Notes under the pieces: model-generated | The model's database searches: none | What the model was told of the DNA's origin: nothing | What the model saw: only the letters and a program-made list of their open reading frames with translations | NCBI GenBank assembly: GCA_039105265.1 | Contig: JAPFFF010000003.1 | Span: forward strand, 3,224,001-3,288,000 | DNA from: Tritrichomonas musculus | Taxonomy: Eukaryota; Parabasalia; Tritrichomonadida; Tritrichomonadidae | Length of the DNA stretch: 64,000 nucleotides | Direction of reading: 5' to 3' | Part shown: positions 19,998-31,000 of the stretch, in pieces | How positions within the stretch are numbered: position 1 is the first letter of the stretch | Layout of the letters: the number at the start of each line of letters is the position of its first letter | Translations under genes and position numbers: made by a program

Positions 19998-20900
19998 ATG
20001 AACAGCTCGGCATCAGCCAGCGAGAATGAAACCTCTATTTCTCCTGTGCTTAACAAAGAGCCTTCTAATGTACAATTACCTAATGCTGAGGTTGATTATA
20101 AAGAAATAAAAAAAAAAATTCCGTCTGATTTTGACACATGGACGGAATGCAAAAAACAAGCATGGCTTCATCTTGATGATAATCCAAATACATTTTTTTA
20201 CAGACATGTTATGCCTGGTGAAGAAATTAAAAAAGGACCTTGGTCTGAAGATGAGAAAACATTATTTCTCAAAGCATTAAAAGAACATCCACCTATAAAA
20301 GGGCATTGGGGATTATTTTCACGATATATTCCTACTCGTGTTGGATACCAATGTAATGCTTTTTATAAAAAGCTTGTCTCTTCAGGAGAAGTTGAAGAAA
20401 TAGTTGCAATAAACAAAAAATCTACCAGTTCTAATAATAACAACTCAAACAAAAATAATAATATTCCAAATATTAATAGTTCTCTTACTTCAATTTCATC
20501 ATCTAACAATTCTATTAACACTGCTACTACTAATTCTTTCAAAAGAAATTCTAATAGAAGAAAATATGTTTCTTTTGAATCATCTGGATCTCCAAGATTA
20601 CAATCAATTGTTTCATTTTTATTTACCTCACGCAAAAATACTTCTTTATTTGATGATTTAGATATCTCGCTAATTAATAGGAGACCCGCCACCCCACTTT
20701 TATCAAAAAATAAAATTGTTTTTGATGGAACAGATTATGCATACAATAATAATCTAATACAATCCCAAAAAAAAGATTTTGTTTTTAATCCTGAGTTAAA
20801 TTCAAGGTCTTCTTTTCAGGAGATTCTTGCTAACAACCTAAAAGATCCGAAGTGTGAAGAAAAGTTTGACAATTTAAGCGATTTGTATTTTAATATATGA
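19998..20900 (+). CDS. Myb/SANT-like DNA-binding protein (300 aa)
   Basis: A single Myb-like domain lies at about residues 78-130: KKGPWSEDEKTLFLKAL, then HWGLFSRYIPTRVGYQC, with the three regularly spaced tryptophan/aromatic positions and the R-x-G-x-Q-C third-helix signature common in parabasalid Myb proteins. It is preceded by a short conserved-looking block (SDFDTWTECKKQAWLHLDDNP). The rest is low complexity, rich in N and S (about 140-190), then a basic patch (KRNSNRRKY). In trichomonads, Myb-like factors recognise promoter elements such as MRE sites and M3. This one could regulate transcription, but its target is unknown. Divergent from the MFS transporter gene. Confidence 0.85.
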   Translation: MNSSASASENETSISPVLNKEPSNVQLPNAEVDYKEIKKKIPSDFDTWTECKKQAWLHLDDNPNTFFYRHVMPGEEIKKGPWSEDEKTLFLKALKEHPPIKGHWGLFSRYIPTRVGYQCNAFYKKLVSSGEVEEIVAINKKSTSSNNNNSNKNNNIPNINSSLTSISSSNNSINTATTNSFKRNSNRRKYVSFESSGSPRLQSIVSFLFTSRKNTSLFDDLDISLINRRPATPLLSKNKIVFDGTDYAYNNNLIQSQKKDFVFNPELNSRSSFQEILANNLKDPKCEEKFDNLSDLYFNI

Positions 20901-21027
20901 ATAAAAATTTACGAGTTAAAGTGATATCCAATATTTTTATATGACTTAGATTCCAAAATTTTTCAAAAAAATCGTTAACAATATTTGAATCTTATCGACC
21001 AAATATGAATTAAAATTTTTTATTAGA

Positions 21028-22131
21028 ATGAGACGTTCATTGAAGCAATTAAAAAGAGTTCCATTCAAATATTGGCTTTTTTACTTTTTCTCAATCATTG
21101 TTGTTGCAATTCTCAATACTTTATTTTATTCATCGACTGAATTTCAAAAAAAACTCGATTTGCTTAAAAATGACCAAAATAATCAAAACTCTGCTACTTT
21201 TTGCAACTGCCGCAAGTGCGATCCAACAAATCATATCATATACAATGAAGTGGAAGAAATAACTTTCATTTCTGTACCACGACCTTTGAAAAAAGATAAA
21301 GCAAAAAGATCAATGAAACTTGCCCTTTCATCTTGGCTTGCAGCATCACCCAAATCACATGTTTTACTATTCATAAATCGTACTGAATTCGATAAATCAG
21401 GAATGTTTACAAACGAAATCGATCAATTATTTGGAAAAGATCGAGTAATTTATGCGGGAGATATTAGAACAGACCTAAAAAATGTTCCATACATCAACGA
21501 ATGGTTTATTCAAGGTATTATGCAAAGCCCTTCTAAATACGTTTGCTTCATTAATAGCGATATAGTTCTTTCATCAAACTGGCTAAAAAGAGTAAAGCAA
21601 GTTTTTTCAATTCCCGAGATGCAAGATAAGCCTCTTGTTTTAATTGGCCAACGAATTGATTTTGATTTAAAAGAAGAATCATTCAAAACAATTGAATTTT
21701 CAAAATTTCATAATAACGAATACGAATTGTTAAATGAAATTGACTCTCTAGTTAATAAATCTCAACATAGTGATCATAGTCCATATGGCGTTGACACATT
21801 TACATTTAGAGCTGATAAACCGCCTTTCGATCCATATTTAATTCCTCCTTTTATAATGGGAAGGTATAACTGGGATAATTGGATTATTGGATGGCTAAAT
21901 CATATTAGTGAAACAATAACATTCAATCTCAACCCTCCAATATACCATATAAATCATATTAGACATGGCTTTGATGTAAATGATTCAAGAGTCGCAATTA
22001 ATCATCATCTTAAAAAAGCAAATCTTGATTATTTTGGTTCTAATTATGATACTAAATGGCAAATAAAGGATGGAAAACTAAAGAGAAGAGGTCGACATAA
22101 GGAATATACACTTGGAAGTCTTGATGACTAA
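21028..22131 (+). CDS. Type II membrane protein, probable Golgi glycosyltransferase-like
   Basis: A 367-aa protein with a short basic cytoplasmic N-terminus (RRSLKQLKRVPFK), one membrane anchor (about residues 15-33), a stem, a CNCRKC cysteine cluster near residue 60, and a luminal domain. The domain begins ITFISVPRPL, followed by VLLFINRTEF and VCFINSDIVL. The last resembles the acidic (DxD-like) region after a hydrophobic strand in GT-A glycosyltransferases. A later segment (NWDNWIIGWLNH, HINHIRHGFD) looks like an acceptor-side motif. The type II topology and fold cues support a Golgi transferase, but no family or sugar can be named. A TCGTTAAC Myb-like site lies about 50 bp upstream. Confidence 0.6.
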   Translation: MRRSLKQLKRVPFKYWLFYFFSIIVVAILNTLFYSSTEFQKKLDLLKNDQNNQNSATFCNCRKCDPTNHIIYNEVEEITFISVPRPLKKDKAKRSMKLALSSWLAASPKSHVLLFINRTEFDKSGMFTNEIDQLFGKDRVIYAGDIRTDLKNVPYINEWFIQGIMQSPSKYVCFINSDIVLSSNWLKRVKQVFSIPEMQDKPLVLIGQRIDFDLKEESFKTIEFSKFHNNEYELLNEIDSLVNKSQHSDHSPYGVDTFTFRADKPPFDPYLIPPFIMGRYNWDNWIIGWLNHISETITFNLNPPIYHINHIRHGFDVNDSRVAINHHLKKANLDYFGSNYDTKWQIKDGKLKRRGRHKEYTLGSLDD

Positions 22132-23147
22132 TTCCTCGAAATCTTGTATTTAATTTATGAATAAGAAACATGTTATTACGTCAGGTATCATTCCTTATGG
22201 AGAAAAGATCATCATTATTTTCATTTTTCCCATGCTATATTTTTTATTTATATTTTATATTATTGTTTTGATAATCTAATGTTAAGCGATTGAATAATAT
22301 ATATTAATAAAATATAATTTTATTTAATCCATAAATTCTAAATGGTACTTATAATTAACTTCTGTTCAATATTTGATAAATAAGATGAAATTATTGCAAA
22401 TTTCCAGGATGAAAGCAAGTTTGTAAGCGTATAAAGTTTTTATATGCTTAAAATAAAACCGATTTTCCTGTCAATAATTATTATCAAAAAACAACCATTA
22501 GTTGATAAATAAAAATTAGGCTGAAAAAAAATTAGTATTCATTAAAGATCTGAATAATAATGAAATAATATTTGATAATATTAAAATAGTGTGTAAAAAT
22601 TGAATAAATAAATTATAATCACTCAAACAAAATTTAAATTAAACAATACTTTTCATTAAAAAGAACCAAATTATTACAAAAAATAAAAACAAATTTAAGA
22701 TTGTCTTATTTATTATTATTATAAAAGCATCAATAATACGCTCAAAAAAGGCCATGGTTAATTGATTGCTATCTTGCTTATTTTGAATGTTTTAATGCTA
22801 AATTATATGAATCGTACATATATATTTGATATTTCTTATTTGTAAAATGCAAATTACTTTATATAGAAAAAAAATCTGATTAAACTTTTTGTGATACGTT
22901 AAAAAGTTTGATGACCTAATAAATATTCAAATGAAAACTCTTTATACCTGATTATTTATTATAAGTTTTATTAGTTCAAAATTATGTTTGGATGCTAAAA
23001 TAAGCATATCACATTTTACCAAATAAAATTGAACATATCATATCACATAACAAATAAATAGAAATATTGGTGTAAACTATTCAAAAATATCCATCCAAAT
23101 TAATTAAAAAGTTCAATAGATGGCCGATTAAAGCTCTCTTCACTTTA
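22132..23147. other. AT-rich intergenic region
   Basis: 1.0 kb without a gene. No inverted or tandem repeat of note. The last 50 bp hold the phosphoglycerate mutase promoter. Confidence 0.6.
23140..23144 (+). promoter_or_regulatory. Inr of the phosphoglycerate mutase gene
   Basis: TCACT matches the trichomonad initiator TCAY(T/A). The A at 23142 is 6 nt before the ATG, a very short 5' UTR typical of these organisms. Confidence 0.7.
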
Positions 23148-23903
23148 ATGACTGCTAAATACCAGATCGTTCTCATCCGTCACGGAGAATCCCAATGGAA
23201 CCTCGAAAACAAGTTCACAGGCTGGTACGATTGCGATCTTTCACCAAAGGGTATCGAAGAAGCTAAGAACGCAGGAAAAGTTCTTAAACAAGAAGGTTTC
23301 TCATTCGATATGGCTTTCACCTCTGTTCTTAAGCGTGCTATCCGTACACTTTGGTTAACACTTGATGGCCTTGATGAAATGTACATCCCAGTTATCAGAT
23401 CATGGCGTCTTAACGAGAGACACTATGGTGCTCTCCAAGGATTAAACAAAGCCGAAACAGCTGAAAAATACGGCATGGACAAAGTTAACGAATGGAGAAG
23501 ATCATTCGCTACACCACCACCAGAATTATCAAAGGACTCACCACACTACCCAGGAAATGACAAGAGATATGCAGATCTCGACCCAACATGCCTTCCACTC
23601 CACGAATCACTTGCAACAACAATTGATCGTGTTATGCCATTCTGGTATGACCAAATTGTTCCAGCAATCCGTTCTGGAAAGAAGATCCTCATCGCTGCTC
23701 ACGGAAACTCCCTCCGTGCTCTTGTTAAATACCTTGATAACATCAGCGAAGCAGATATCACAGGACTTAACATCCCAACTGGTGTTCCTTTAGTTTATGA
23801 CCTCGATGAAAACCTCAAGCCAGTCGGACACCGTTACCTTGGAGACCAAGCTGCCATCCAAGCTGCCATCAACGCTGTTGCTAACCAAACAAAGAAGAAG
23901 TAA
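23148..23903 (+). CDS. gpmA: 2,3-bisphosphoglycerate-dependent phosphoglycerate mutase
   Basis: A 251-aa enzyme interconverting 3- and 2-phosphoglycerate in cytosolic glycolysis. The phosphohistidine motif [10 protein letters not shown] (H12) and the second catalytic histidine in AAHGNSLR (H185) are intact, as are [17 protein letters not shown] and the YPGNDKRY-type lid segment. Length and the gene's high similarity to the GpmA (cofactor-dependent, bacterial-style) type are normal. Parabasalid glycolytic enzymes of this type are often considered bacterial acquisitions. Codon use is strongly biased to C/G-ending codons, more than neighbours, indicating high expression. Stop TAA lies in TAAA. 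An Inr lies 6 nt upstream. Confidence 0.97.
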   Translation: MTAKYQIVLIRHGESQWNLENKFTGWYDCDLSPKGIEEAKNAGKVLKQEGFSFDMAFTSVLKRAIRTLWLTLDGLDEMYIPVIRSWRLNERHYGALQGLNKAETAEKYGMDKVNEWRRSFATPPPELSKDSPHYPGNDKRYADLDPTCLPLHESLATTIDRVMPFWYDQIVPAIRSGKKILIAAHGNSLRALVKYLDNISEADITGLNIPTGVPLVYDLDENLKPVGHRYLGDQAAIQAAINAVANQTKKK

Positions 23904-24058
23904 ATTAAATAAAATAAGTTCGATTTACAATTTCATATCTTTTTTCTTTCAATTTTTTTCTCTTTCTATAGATAACTAATATAAAAGTTTTCTTTAACCT
24001 TGAACAAAGTTTTTTAAAACGTATTTTTAACGTTTAATTTACATTAAAAACAAATCAA

Positions 24059-24778
24059 ATGTCTGGTGATGCTGAACGTAACCTTCGTGCAAATGCAAGA
24101 GATCTCGGGAAAACACCACTTGCTCGTATCCCTAGAAGAATTGAAAGAGCTTGCTTTCTTCTTATCAACACAAATAGAAGTTATCGTTTAAATAGCGGAC
24201 AAGCACCAATTAATCGTGGTGTCAAAGTTGCAGAAATGTTTAAATCATTCGGATATGAGGTTTTCTTCATGCTAAATCCTCACTTAATTATGTTTACAGA
24301 ATATTTTTCACTTTTCCTCCAACGAACGACTGAACATCTGTTCTTCGCAAAAATTGGTGATGGAGGTGAACCAGGCGATCAATCAATTATTTTTGATGAC
24401 GAACCTCTAGAGGATACACAATTCATCCAACTTGTTAGCGATAATAAATCGGCTGGCTTAGAAATGACAATTTTAAGTGATTTTTCAAATGAAAAATCAG
24501 TTTTTGAACAGCTCGATTCATTTGACCAAAATACTGTTTTAATTGCATGCATTGGTGACGAATCTCAAATTTTAGAAGGACCAGAAAAGCTTATAACTCA
24601 ATTTACCCGTGAAGTTACAAATAGGAATCAGATTTCTAATCAACAGCTTTATGATTCTCTTCGAATTGTAATCAAAAGAAGTGGATTAAGGTTATCTGTT
24701 CTTGGTAGTGCAGATTCCCTAGCTAAACCAGTCGCTATCTATAGACCTACTGTTGAAAGAAATGAATTAATTCATTAA
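24059..24778 (+). CDS. Caspase/metacaspase-like (C14) fold protein lacking catalytic residues
   Basis: A 239-aa protein that follows the layout of small trichomonad C14 metacaspase-like peptidases. It has an N-terminal basic block, then the first core strand ERACFLLINTNRSYRL (about 28-43), the helix APINRGVKVAEMFKSFGYEV, and LFLQRTTEHLFFAKIGDGG. In active relatives the last strand ends Y-x-GHG with the catalytic histidine. Here it reads KIGDGG, so the histidine is gone. After IIFDDEPL and ITILSDFSN-like sequence (24450-24490), where DCCHSG with the catalytic cysteine is expected, there is no cysteine. It is therefore predicted to be a pseudopeptidase, possibly a regulator of active paralogues. 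Upstream lies TTAACGTT (24027-24034). Stop TAA in TAAAA. Confidence 0.72.
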   Translation: MSGDAERNLRANARDLGKTPLARIPRRIERACFLLINTNRSYRLNSGQAPINRGVKVAEMFKSFGYEVFFMLNPHLIMFTEYFSLFLQRTTEHLFFAKIGDGGEPGDQSIIFDDEPLEDTQFIQLVSDNKSAGLEMTILSDFSNEKSVFEQLDSFDQNTVLIACIGDESQILEGPEKLITQFTREVTNRNQISNQQLYDSLRIVIKRSGLRLSVLGSADSLAKPVAIYRPTVERNELIH

Positions 24779-24962
24779 AAATATCAATATAAAATATTTT
24801 TTTTTTTTTTTAAATCATATTCATCTTTTTGCATTAAATTACAGTTTTATTATCATGCTAAATAATATAATATTAAATACTTTTTTTGTACTTTGCATAC
24901 TTTTTTCATTATAATTATCAAAATGTAGACAATTTGATCGAGCGTTATTAATGAATGATTTT

Positions 24963-26060
24963 TTAATCATCAGAATCATCATCAACATTCCTTCTTTTCC
25001 TCATTTTCGCATGCCTTTCTTCTCTACTTTCAGATTTACTATTATAATCACTATTATCATCATCTGAATTGTTATCTTTTTTACTTTTTTTTGATCTATA
25101 GGCATTTCCTTCACTATAATCATCATTATTCTTTTTTGATTCACTTGAATCTTTAGTAGAATCACTTGAATCATCGCTATTATCATCATCTTTGTTTCTC
25201 TTCCTTGAATGCTTAGTATCTCTTTTTCGATTACTATAGTCATTAGAATCTTCATTACTATTTTGCCGAGCTATCTCACTTTGCTCCGTTTTCCTTTCTT
25301 GAGCTAGCAAAATACTTGCAGGATCTCTTATAACCATACTTGGCCTCTTAAGTCTCTCCCTTTTTGTAACAACATAATTTGATGTTCTTTTTTGAGCTTC
25401 ATAAAGTTGAGCTTTTAAATTAGATATGATATCATCTTTTTCTTGAATTCTAGCTTCATATTGAGATGATACACTATGCAATCTACGCTCTTGTATATCA
25501 ATTTTATCGTTAAGTGATCTTATTTGTCTTTTGGTTTCATATGAAACACTGTTTAAAAATTGATTCATTAACTTATTATGCTCATCAATTAAATTTTGTG
25601 TTTTACCTTGAAGTTGCTGATTCAATTTTTGATTTTCTTTGATCATTTGCTGAATTTTTGTATTTTCTTCAGAAGCAGCTTTAATATTATGATTGCATTG
25701 CTCAGATTTCTCTCGGAATTTTTTCTTTAACTCTGGTCCAAGAGATTGCTTAAATTTCATTGATTTGCTAAGCTGCGTTACATCAACATAAAGTTTTGCT
25801 TTATCTGATATTAAACTTAAAGCTTGATTTTGAATTTCTTCTAATAATAAAAGTTGATTATTAATTTCAATTTTCTGATCTGAGATAGTATCTGTGAATT
25901 TTTTGAGTTCTTCCCTTATGAATTTCCGACGAAATGGAATATCAGGGATTGGTAAATTAAAAGTCTGTGGAACTTGAACCTCATTTGAATCAGAATATTC
26001 ATTGCTTTCGTCTTCAAACGAGTGATTAGATGAAAGTAAGACAGGCAAGGGAGAACTCAT
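24963..26060 (-). CDS. Coiled-coil protein with charged disordered tail (365 aa)
   Basis: An acidic, serine-rich start (residues 1-35) precedes a proline block (LPIPDIPFRRKF). A coiled coil of about 180 residues follows (about 50-240), then a disordered C-terminus of S/D/N/K tracts with repeated SDDDNSD-like stretches and basic KRKR clusters (about 265-365). No catalytic motif, signal or membrane segment. The basic/acidic tail would suit a nuclear or nucleic-acid-associated protein, but that is speculation. A TAACG site lies about 25 bp upstream on the coding strand. Not recognised as any named family. Confidence 0.75.
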   Translation of the reverse strand: MSSPLPVLLSSNHSFEDESNEYSDSNEVQVPQTFNLPIPDIPFRRKFIREELKKFTDTISDQKIEINNQLLLLEEIQNQALSLISDKAKLYVDVTQLSKSMKFKQSLGPELKKKFREKSEQCNHNIKAASEENTKIQQMIKENQKLNQQLQGKTQNLIDEHNKLMNQFLNSVSYETKRQIRSLNDKIDIQERRLHSVSSQYEARIQEKDDIISNLKAQLYEAQKRTSNYVVTKRERLKRPSMVIRDPASILLAQERKTEQSEIARQNSNEDSNDYSNRKRDTKHSRKRNKDDDNSDDSSDSTKDSSESKKNNDDYSEGNAYRSKKSKKDNNSDDDNSDYNSKSESREERHAKMRKRRNVDDDSDD

Positions 26061-26365
26061 TATATAATTGAAATTTTGATTACGTTATTTTATTAGCCTA
26101 ACCTTTAAAAAGTGAAAAATTTAAATGGATCATTGAAAAAAAATTCAAATGGAAATTAAACCTAAATTAATCATCAAAATAAAGCATAGCTCAAAAAACT
26201 AGCTTAATAAAAAACGAAGATTAAACTATAGAACTAAAAAAATAATATGATATTGTATTCTATTGGTTTATTTATGTATCATTTCCATACATATTATGTG
26301 ATATTGGCAATCTTTCGAAGGTAGATATTAAAATAAAAACAAATAAATAATGAAACAATTGATCC
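26061..26365. other. Intergenic region
   Basis: About 300 bp of AT-rich sequence. Nothing notable seen. Confidence 0.6.
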
Positions 26366-27862
26366 TTATAAAGGCTTTTCAATTTTTTGCTTATCAGATA
26401 TTTCTTGGGCACGACTTGTGATATCTCTTATATGAGCAGGAGAAATTTTCGTTTTGATTAATTGCATCATATTATTAATGAGTGATTTGAAAGGCATAAC
26501 TGCTGAAAAAGTTGCTCCATTTTGACCTCCTTCAGAAGCCCAAACTGATATCTGAGGAACATCTGAGCGAGGAAATTGAAGACCTGGAATATGCTGCGAA
26601 TTTGGATTGAATTGATAAAATTGGATATGCTTTTTGAATGGCCTGAAAATATCCATTAAATTTAACATGTTTTCGTAAGCTTCTTTTGATTTTTGCATTC
26701 CAGGAGCAGTTAAAAGAATAATAACATCGATTTTAGGATCCAATGCAACTTGAACGAAGTTTCTAGCAAAGAGTTCTGGAATATTTTTTTGTTTATTTGC
26801 TGAAGATGAAGTTGATTGGTCTGGATTAAGATATGTGGAAAGCCAATCTAAAAACTCATCCGATGATGGAGATGGATCTGCGTATAATTGATATTGATCG
26901 TTATTTAATTTTTTATTATTAGATTCTGGCTTTGAGCTTAGAACAAATACTGGATTTCCGTAATTTGTAATTCCAAGTTGTTTGGCTGTATTTGTACAGC
27001 GATAAAAATCACAATATTGATATGAAAGCTGATTTTCATCATAAACTTTAGAAATGCTATGGAATAAATTTTGAATATCATATAATTGGAGAGGATCCCT
27101 CTCGTCAACATAAGCAACAATAGTATGGTTTGATCGTGGAGACTTACCAAATGATTCTTGGTTTTCAATTCGAACAATTATTGGATTAACAATTTTTTCA
27201 AGGTATTCAAAATCTAAACTATCAACAATTTTTGAAAAACCATCAGAAGGTCTTGTTAGAAGAGCAACACCATTGCTTGGCGATTCGTTTTGTTCATCAT
27301 CATCTTTACCAAAATGGGAAGATATTTCAATGTTATGCTTAATGGATTCATTTTTAATAATTCCAATATTCAATCGCCCAGCAAATTGCCTTAGTAATGA
27401 TTCACCGACAGAGATCTGATTTTGATCAAATACAACAAGATTTGCAGGAAGTTTCGTTTGAAAATTATAGACATCAAAAATATCTTCTAATAAATCTGGC
27501 TTTTGAGAAAGAAGGTTATCACAAAATTCAGTAATTTTAATCTCATTCCATTCCCCTTGATAAAACCTAATGAACCTTCCACTTCCAAAAACAGCGATTG
27601 ATGGTATATCAGCGACTGAATAATTTTTAGCGATATCAGCAGAAACTTCTGCATCAACGACAATCATTGAAATTTTTCCTTCGTACTTATCTGTAATTTT
27701 ATCTAAAATTGATAAAAGCTGTTTACATTCCCCACAACCAGATGTTTTAAAAAGAACAAGTGAATATGGATTTTGCGAAATTAATTTATCAAAGCTTTTA
27801 GAATTACCCATTACAGCTCTTTTTAAAATCGATGAAATGATTGCGAGAAAGAATAGAGTCAT
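26366..27862 (-). CDS. Thioredoxin-domain / PDI-like secretory protein (498 aa)
   Basis: I place the start at the ATG at 27862; the frame extends 26 codons further but has no ATG there. Residues 1-17 (MTLFFLAIISSILKRAV) resemble a signal peptide. A thioredoxin domain follows with active site TSGCGECKQ (C43, C46), a CxxC pair with unusual G-E in the middle, then VDAEVSADIAKNYSVADIPSIAVF with the family's cis-proline (DIPS). Two or three further thioredoxin-like folds without CxxC appear to follow, as in protein disulfide isomerases. There is no evident KDEL-type tail (ends KQKIEKPL), so retention in the ER is not shown. Likely role: thiol-disulfide exchange in the secretory pathway. Confidence 0.75.
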   Translation of the reverse strand: MTLFFLAIISSILKRAVMGNSKSFDKLISQNPYSLVLFKTSGCGECKQLLSILDKITDKYEGKISMIVVDAEVSADIAKNYSVADIPSIAVFGSGRFIRFYQGEWNEIKITEFCDNLLSQKPDLLEDIFDVYNFQTKLPANLVVFDQNQISVGESLLRQFAGRLNIGIIKNESIKHNIEISSHFGKDDDEQNESPSNGVALLTRPSDGFSKIVDSLDFEYLEKIVNPIIVRIENQESFGKSPRSNHTIVAYVDERDPLQLYDIQNLFHSISKVYDENQLSYQYCDFYRCTNTAKQLGITNYGNPVFVLSSKPESNNKKLNNDQYQLYADPSPSSDEFLDWLSTYLNPDQSTSSSANKQKNIPELFARNFVQVALDPKIDVIILLTAPGMQKSKEAYENMLNLMDIFRPFKKHIQFYQFNPNSQHIPGLQFPRSDVPQISVWASEGGQNGATFSAVMPFKSLINNMMQLIKTKISPAHIRDITSRAQEISDKQKIEKPL

Positions 27863-28035
27863 TTTAAAGAAAAAAAAAAAAAATATTAAAATTAACCTAA
27901 AATTCACCAAAGATATTTGATTTCTTGATCTCCCGGACAAATAACTATTGAATTTTTATTTTGTTCAAAAAAAGAAAAATTTTTTTTCAAAATGAAACAT
28001 TTAATGAAAATATAACAATATAGATAAAAATAAAA

Positions 28036-31000
28036 TTAGAAGTCACCAACTCTTAGTCTAGGTGTAATTCCCATACTTATCAATTCTTGGAATAACAATT
28101 TGCAAGCATAAGGCATTTTAACCTTTTTAATTTTGGCTTTTCCTTTACATTCAGAACAATTATCGTCATAACCAATTAAGCCACAATTTTCACAAACATT
28201 TGCAACGTATAAATCACTAGAAATAAGCATTCTTTCATATAAAATATTAGCAGCACCATAACCAATTAAACAATCTCTTTCCATTTCTCCAAGTCTCATT
28301 CCTCCCTTCTTACTTCTTCCTTGTGTTGGCTGTCTTGTCAATAATGTAGTTCTTCCACTTGCTCTTGCTTGCATTTTATCTTTAACCATGTGCTTTAATG
28401 ATTGATAGAAAACAGGACCAAAGAAGATATATGCTTCAAGTGGTTCTCCTGTAATTCCACTAGTTAATAATTCTTTTCCTGAGTAACTGTATCCAGCCGC
28501 AATAAGATCTTCACTGATATCTTTAACACGATCACTTGAAAAGGCAGTTCCGTTTCCAATCTTTCCTTTTCCAATTCCTGCTTTACCACTGATAAGTTCA
28601 ATCATTTTACCAACAGTCATACGAGATGGGAAACCGTGTGGATTCATGATGATATCTGGATATACACCAGTTTCAGTAAATGGCATATCTTCCTGCTCAA
28701 CAATCAATCCAACAACTCCTTTTTGACCATGACGAGAGGAAAACTTATCACCAAATTCAGGACGACGGAAATCTCTTGTCTTAATAGTATAATTAACACC
28801 TTTGCCATTATCGGAGGCAATGACATTATGGACACGAACAGGATATGTTTCAGTGAATGCAAGAGGGTATTGTACATATGAGTTGCTTGAAGGAACATAT
28901 TTGTTTGCATAAATTTGACCTTCTTTGAGCTCAATTCCACTTTTAATAAGACCATCTTCATCAAGAGCAGAATAACGCGGATCATTTAAGTTCAATGAAT
29001 GATCTTGCGCTGTTCCAACAATAATATCAGACTGTGTATTATCGCCATAAGACTTCAATTTAATGTCAATTTTGGAAAGATAATAACGACGAGCAAAACC
29101 TCGATCAAGTGATGCTTTATTCAAAACCAGAGCATCTTCTATATCATGTCCTGAATATGACATAATTGCAACCATTGCTGCATGGCCACATGGCATTTCA
29201 TTGTATTTAGAGAGTCGAATAGAACGTGTTTGAACCATTGGCTGCTGTGGATAACATAAAAAGTAAGATGATTTATCAATTCGATTGAATATGTTTAATG
29301 CTGTTGGACCAACAGCTTGCTTACCCATAGCGCATTGATATGTATTACGTGGAGATTGATTGTGGTGTGGGCATGGAATGACGCCTGCACAAACACCAAG
29401 AAGTTGTGCGTTATCAATTTCAAGGTGAGTAAAATTGTCATCTTTATGTTGTTCATCATAAAGTTGTTCTTCATAAAATGCAATAAGAGTGTCATGAAGT
29501 TCGTTAACATCGACATATTCAATAACTCCATTATCTAAAAGTTGTTCAAATGAGGATTTTCCTTCGTGGACTTGGTGAATTAGTTCAGTTGTAAGTTTGC
29601 TTTTATGATTTTCAACAACAATAAGTGGTCTACAAACTCGTCCCAATTCTGTAGATACAAATATACATCTCTTTGGCGGCATTGTCCAAATAGCAGCATA
29701 TCTATTAATCATCTTATGCCTACGAGCTTTACGGAAGCGTTCACATATGACTTCAGGCTGAGATGTTGTTCCAATTGGCTCACCGTTTAATAAAACAATA
29801 TAATTTTTGAGAAATTCTTCACCGGAAAAAAGAGAAATTTCTTCAACACCAATGTTAAATAATGTACGCTTGACTGGTGCAGGATCTGACCAGACAGTGA
29901 CGTGTGCAGTTAATGAAAAGTTTTTAACCAAACCGCATTGAGCGCCTTCTGGAGTATCTGATGGACAAACAAAACCAAATTGTGATGGATAAAGAGAACG
30001 GGGACCTGTTACTTTTTGTGTCTTTTCAAAATGAGACGAAATTCTGGTAATCATTGATAAAAAGTTGAGATATGAAATACGTGCAAGAGGTTGAGAAACA
30101 CCAGCACGTGTCATCTTGAAACGTGTAATGTTCCAGTTACCAGATGAAATGGCTGCATTTAGTCCATTTGTAATTAGATCATCTTTCATTGACGAAGCAA
30201 TTGTGTTAATGTCAACTCTTGATTTATTCAAATATTTCTTGTTGAGATTTTGAATGCTCATATTAAAGTTTTTGAACAAGTCTTCAAATAATAAGTCAAT
30301 TAGCTCTCCTGCTAATTCAAGTCTTTTATTACCAAAGAAATCTCTTCCATCAATAATTTTTGGATCTTTAATTGACATAAGGAGCCATCTGACCATTAAT
30401 GCAAAGAAAATTGCTTTCTTTCGGAATTCAACAAGACTTGATGGAATATGAGGTGCGAACATTGAACGTAAAAATTCACGAGCTTTATAATTTGGTAAAG
30501 CTTTTTCTTCCTTTGTGGCTTCAATTCCGGTAATTTTTTGTTGACGAAGACTTGATTCGATAAATTGCAAAGCTCTATCCTGTGAATTAATTTCATACCT
30601 AATGCTTTCTTGAAGACTGTTCATTAAAAGATCAGAAATTTCTCCTGTTGGATCAACAAGTTGCATAATTTCTTGATCAGATATAACTCCTAATGCCTGA
30701 AAAACAATAAAAACAGGAAGATCTTGGTTTAACATGTTGTGGTGAAGTGATAAAGTTCCTTTCTTCCATAATAATTCAATACGAGTTTTATGAGTATCTG
30801 TACTTGAATTGCAGACTGCTTGACGTTCTTCTGATCCAGATCCTTCAATAAGAATTCTGTTATATGGTGATTGTTCTTGAACTAAAACGACTCTCTCTGT
30901 TCCACGAATAATAAAGTAGCATCCAGGATCGTAAGGGCATTCATCAGCTGCTGCAAATCCAGCTTCAGTGGCATTAAAAAGATGGCATCGACATGATTGA

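Noticed and set aside
19910-20056. Upstream extension of the MFS transporter frame
   Set aside because: The extension has no ATG (it opens at TTG), overlaps the divergent Myb-like gene and lacks membrane-protein character. The ATG at 19909 gives a normal MFS start.
27863-27940. Upstream extension of the thioredoxin-like frame
   Set aside because: No ATG in the extension. The ATG at 27862 begins directly with a signal-peptide-like sequence.
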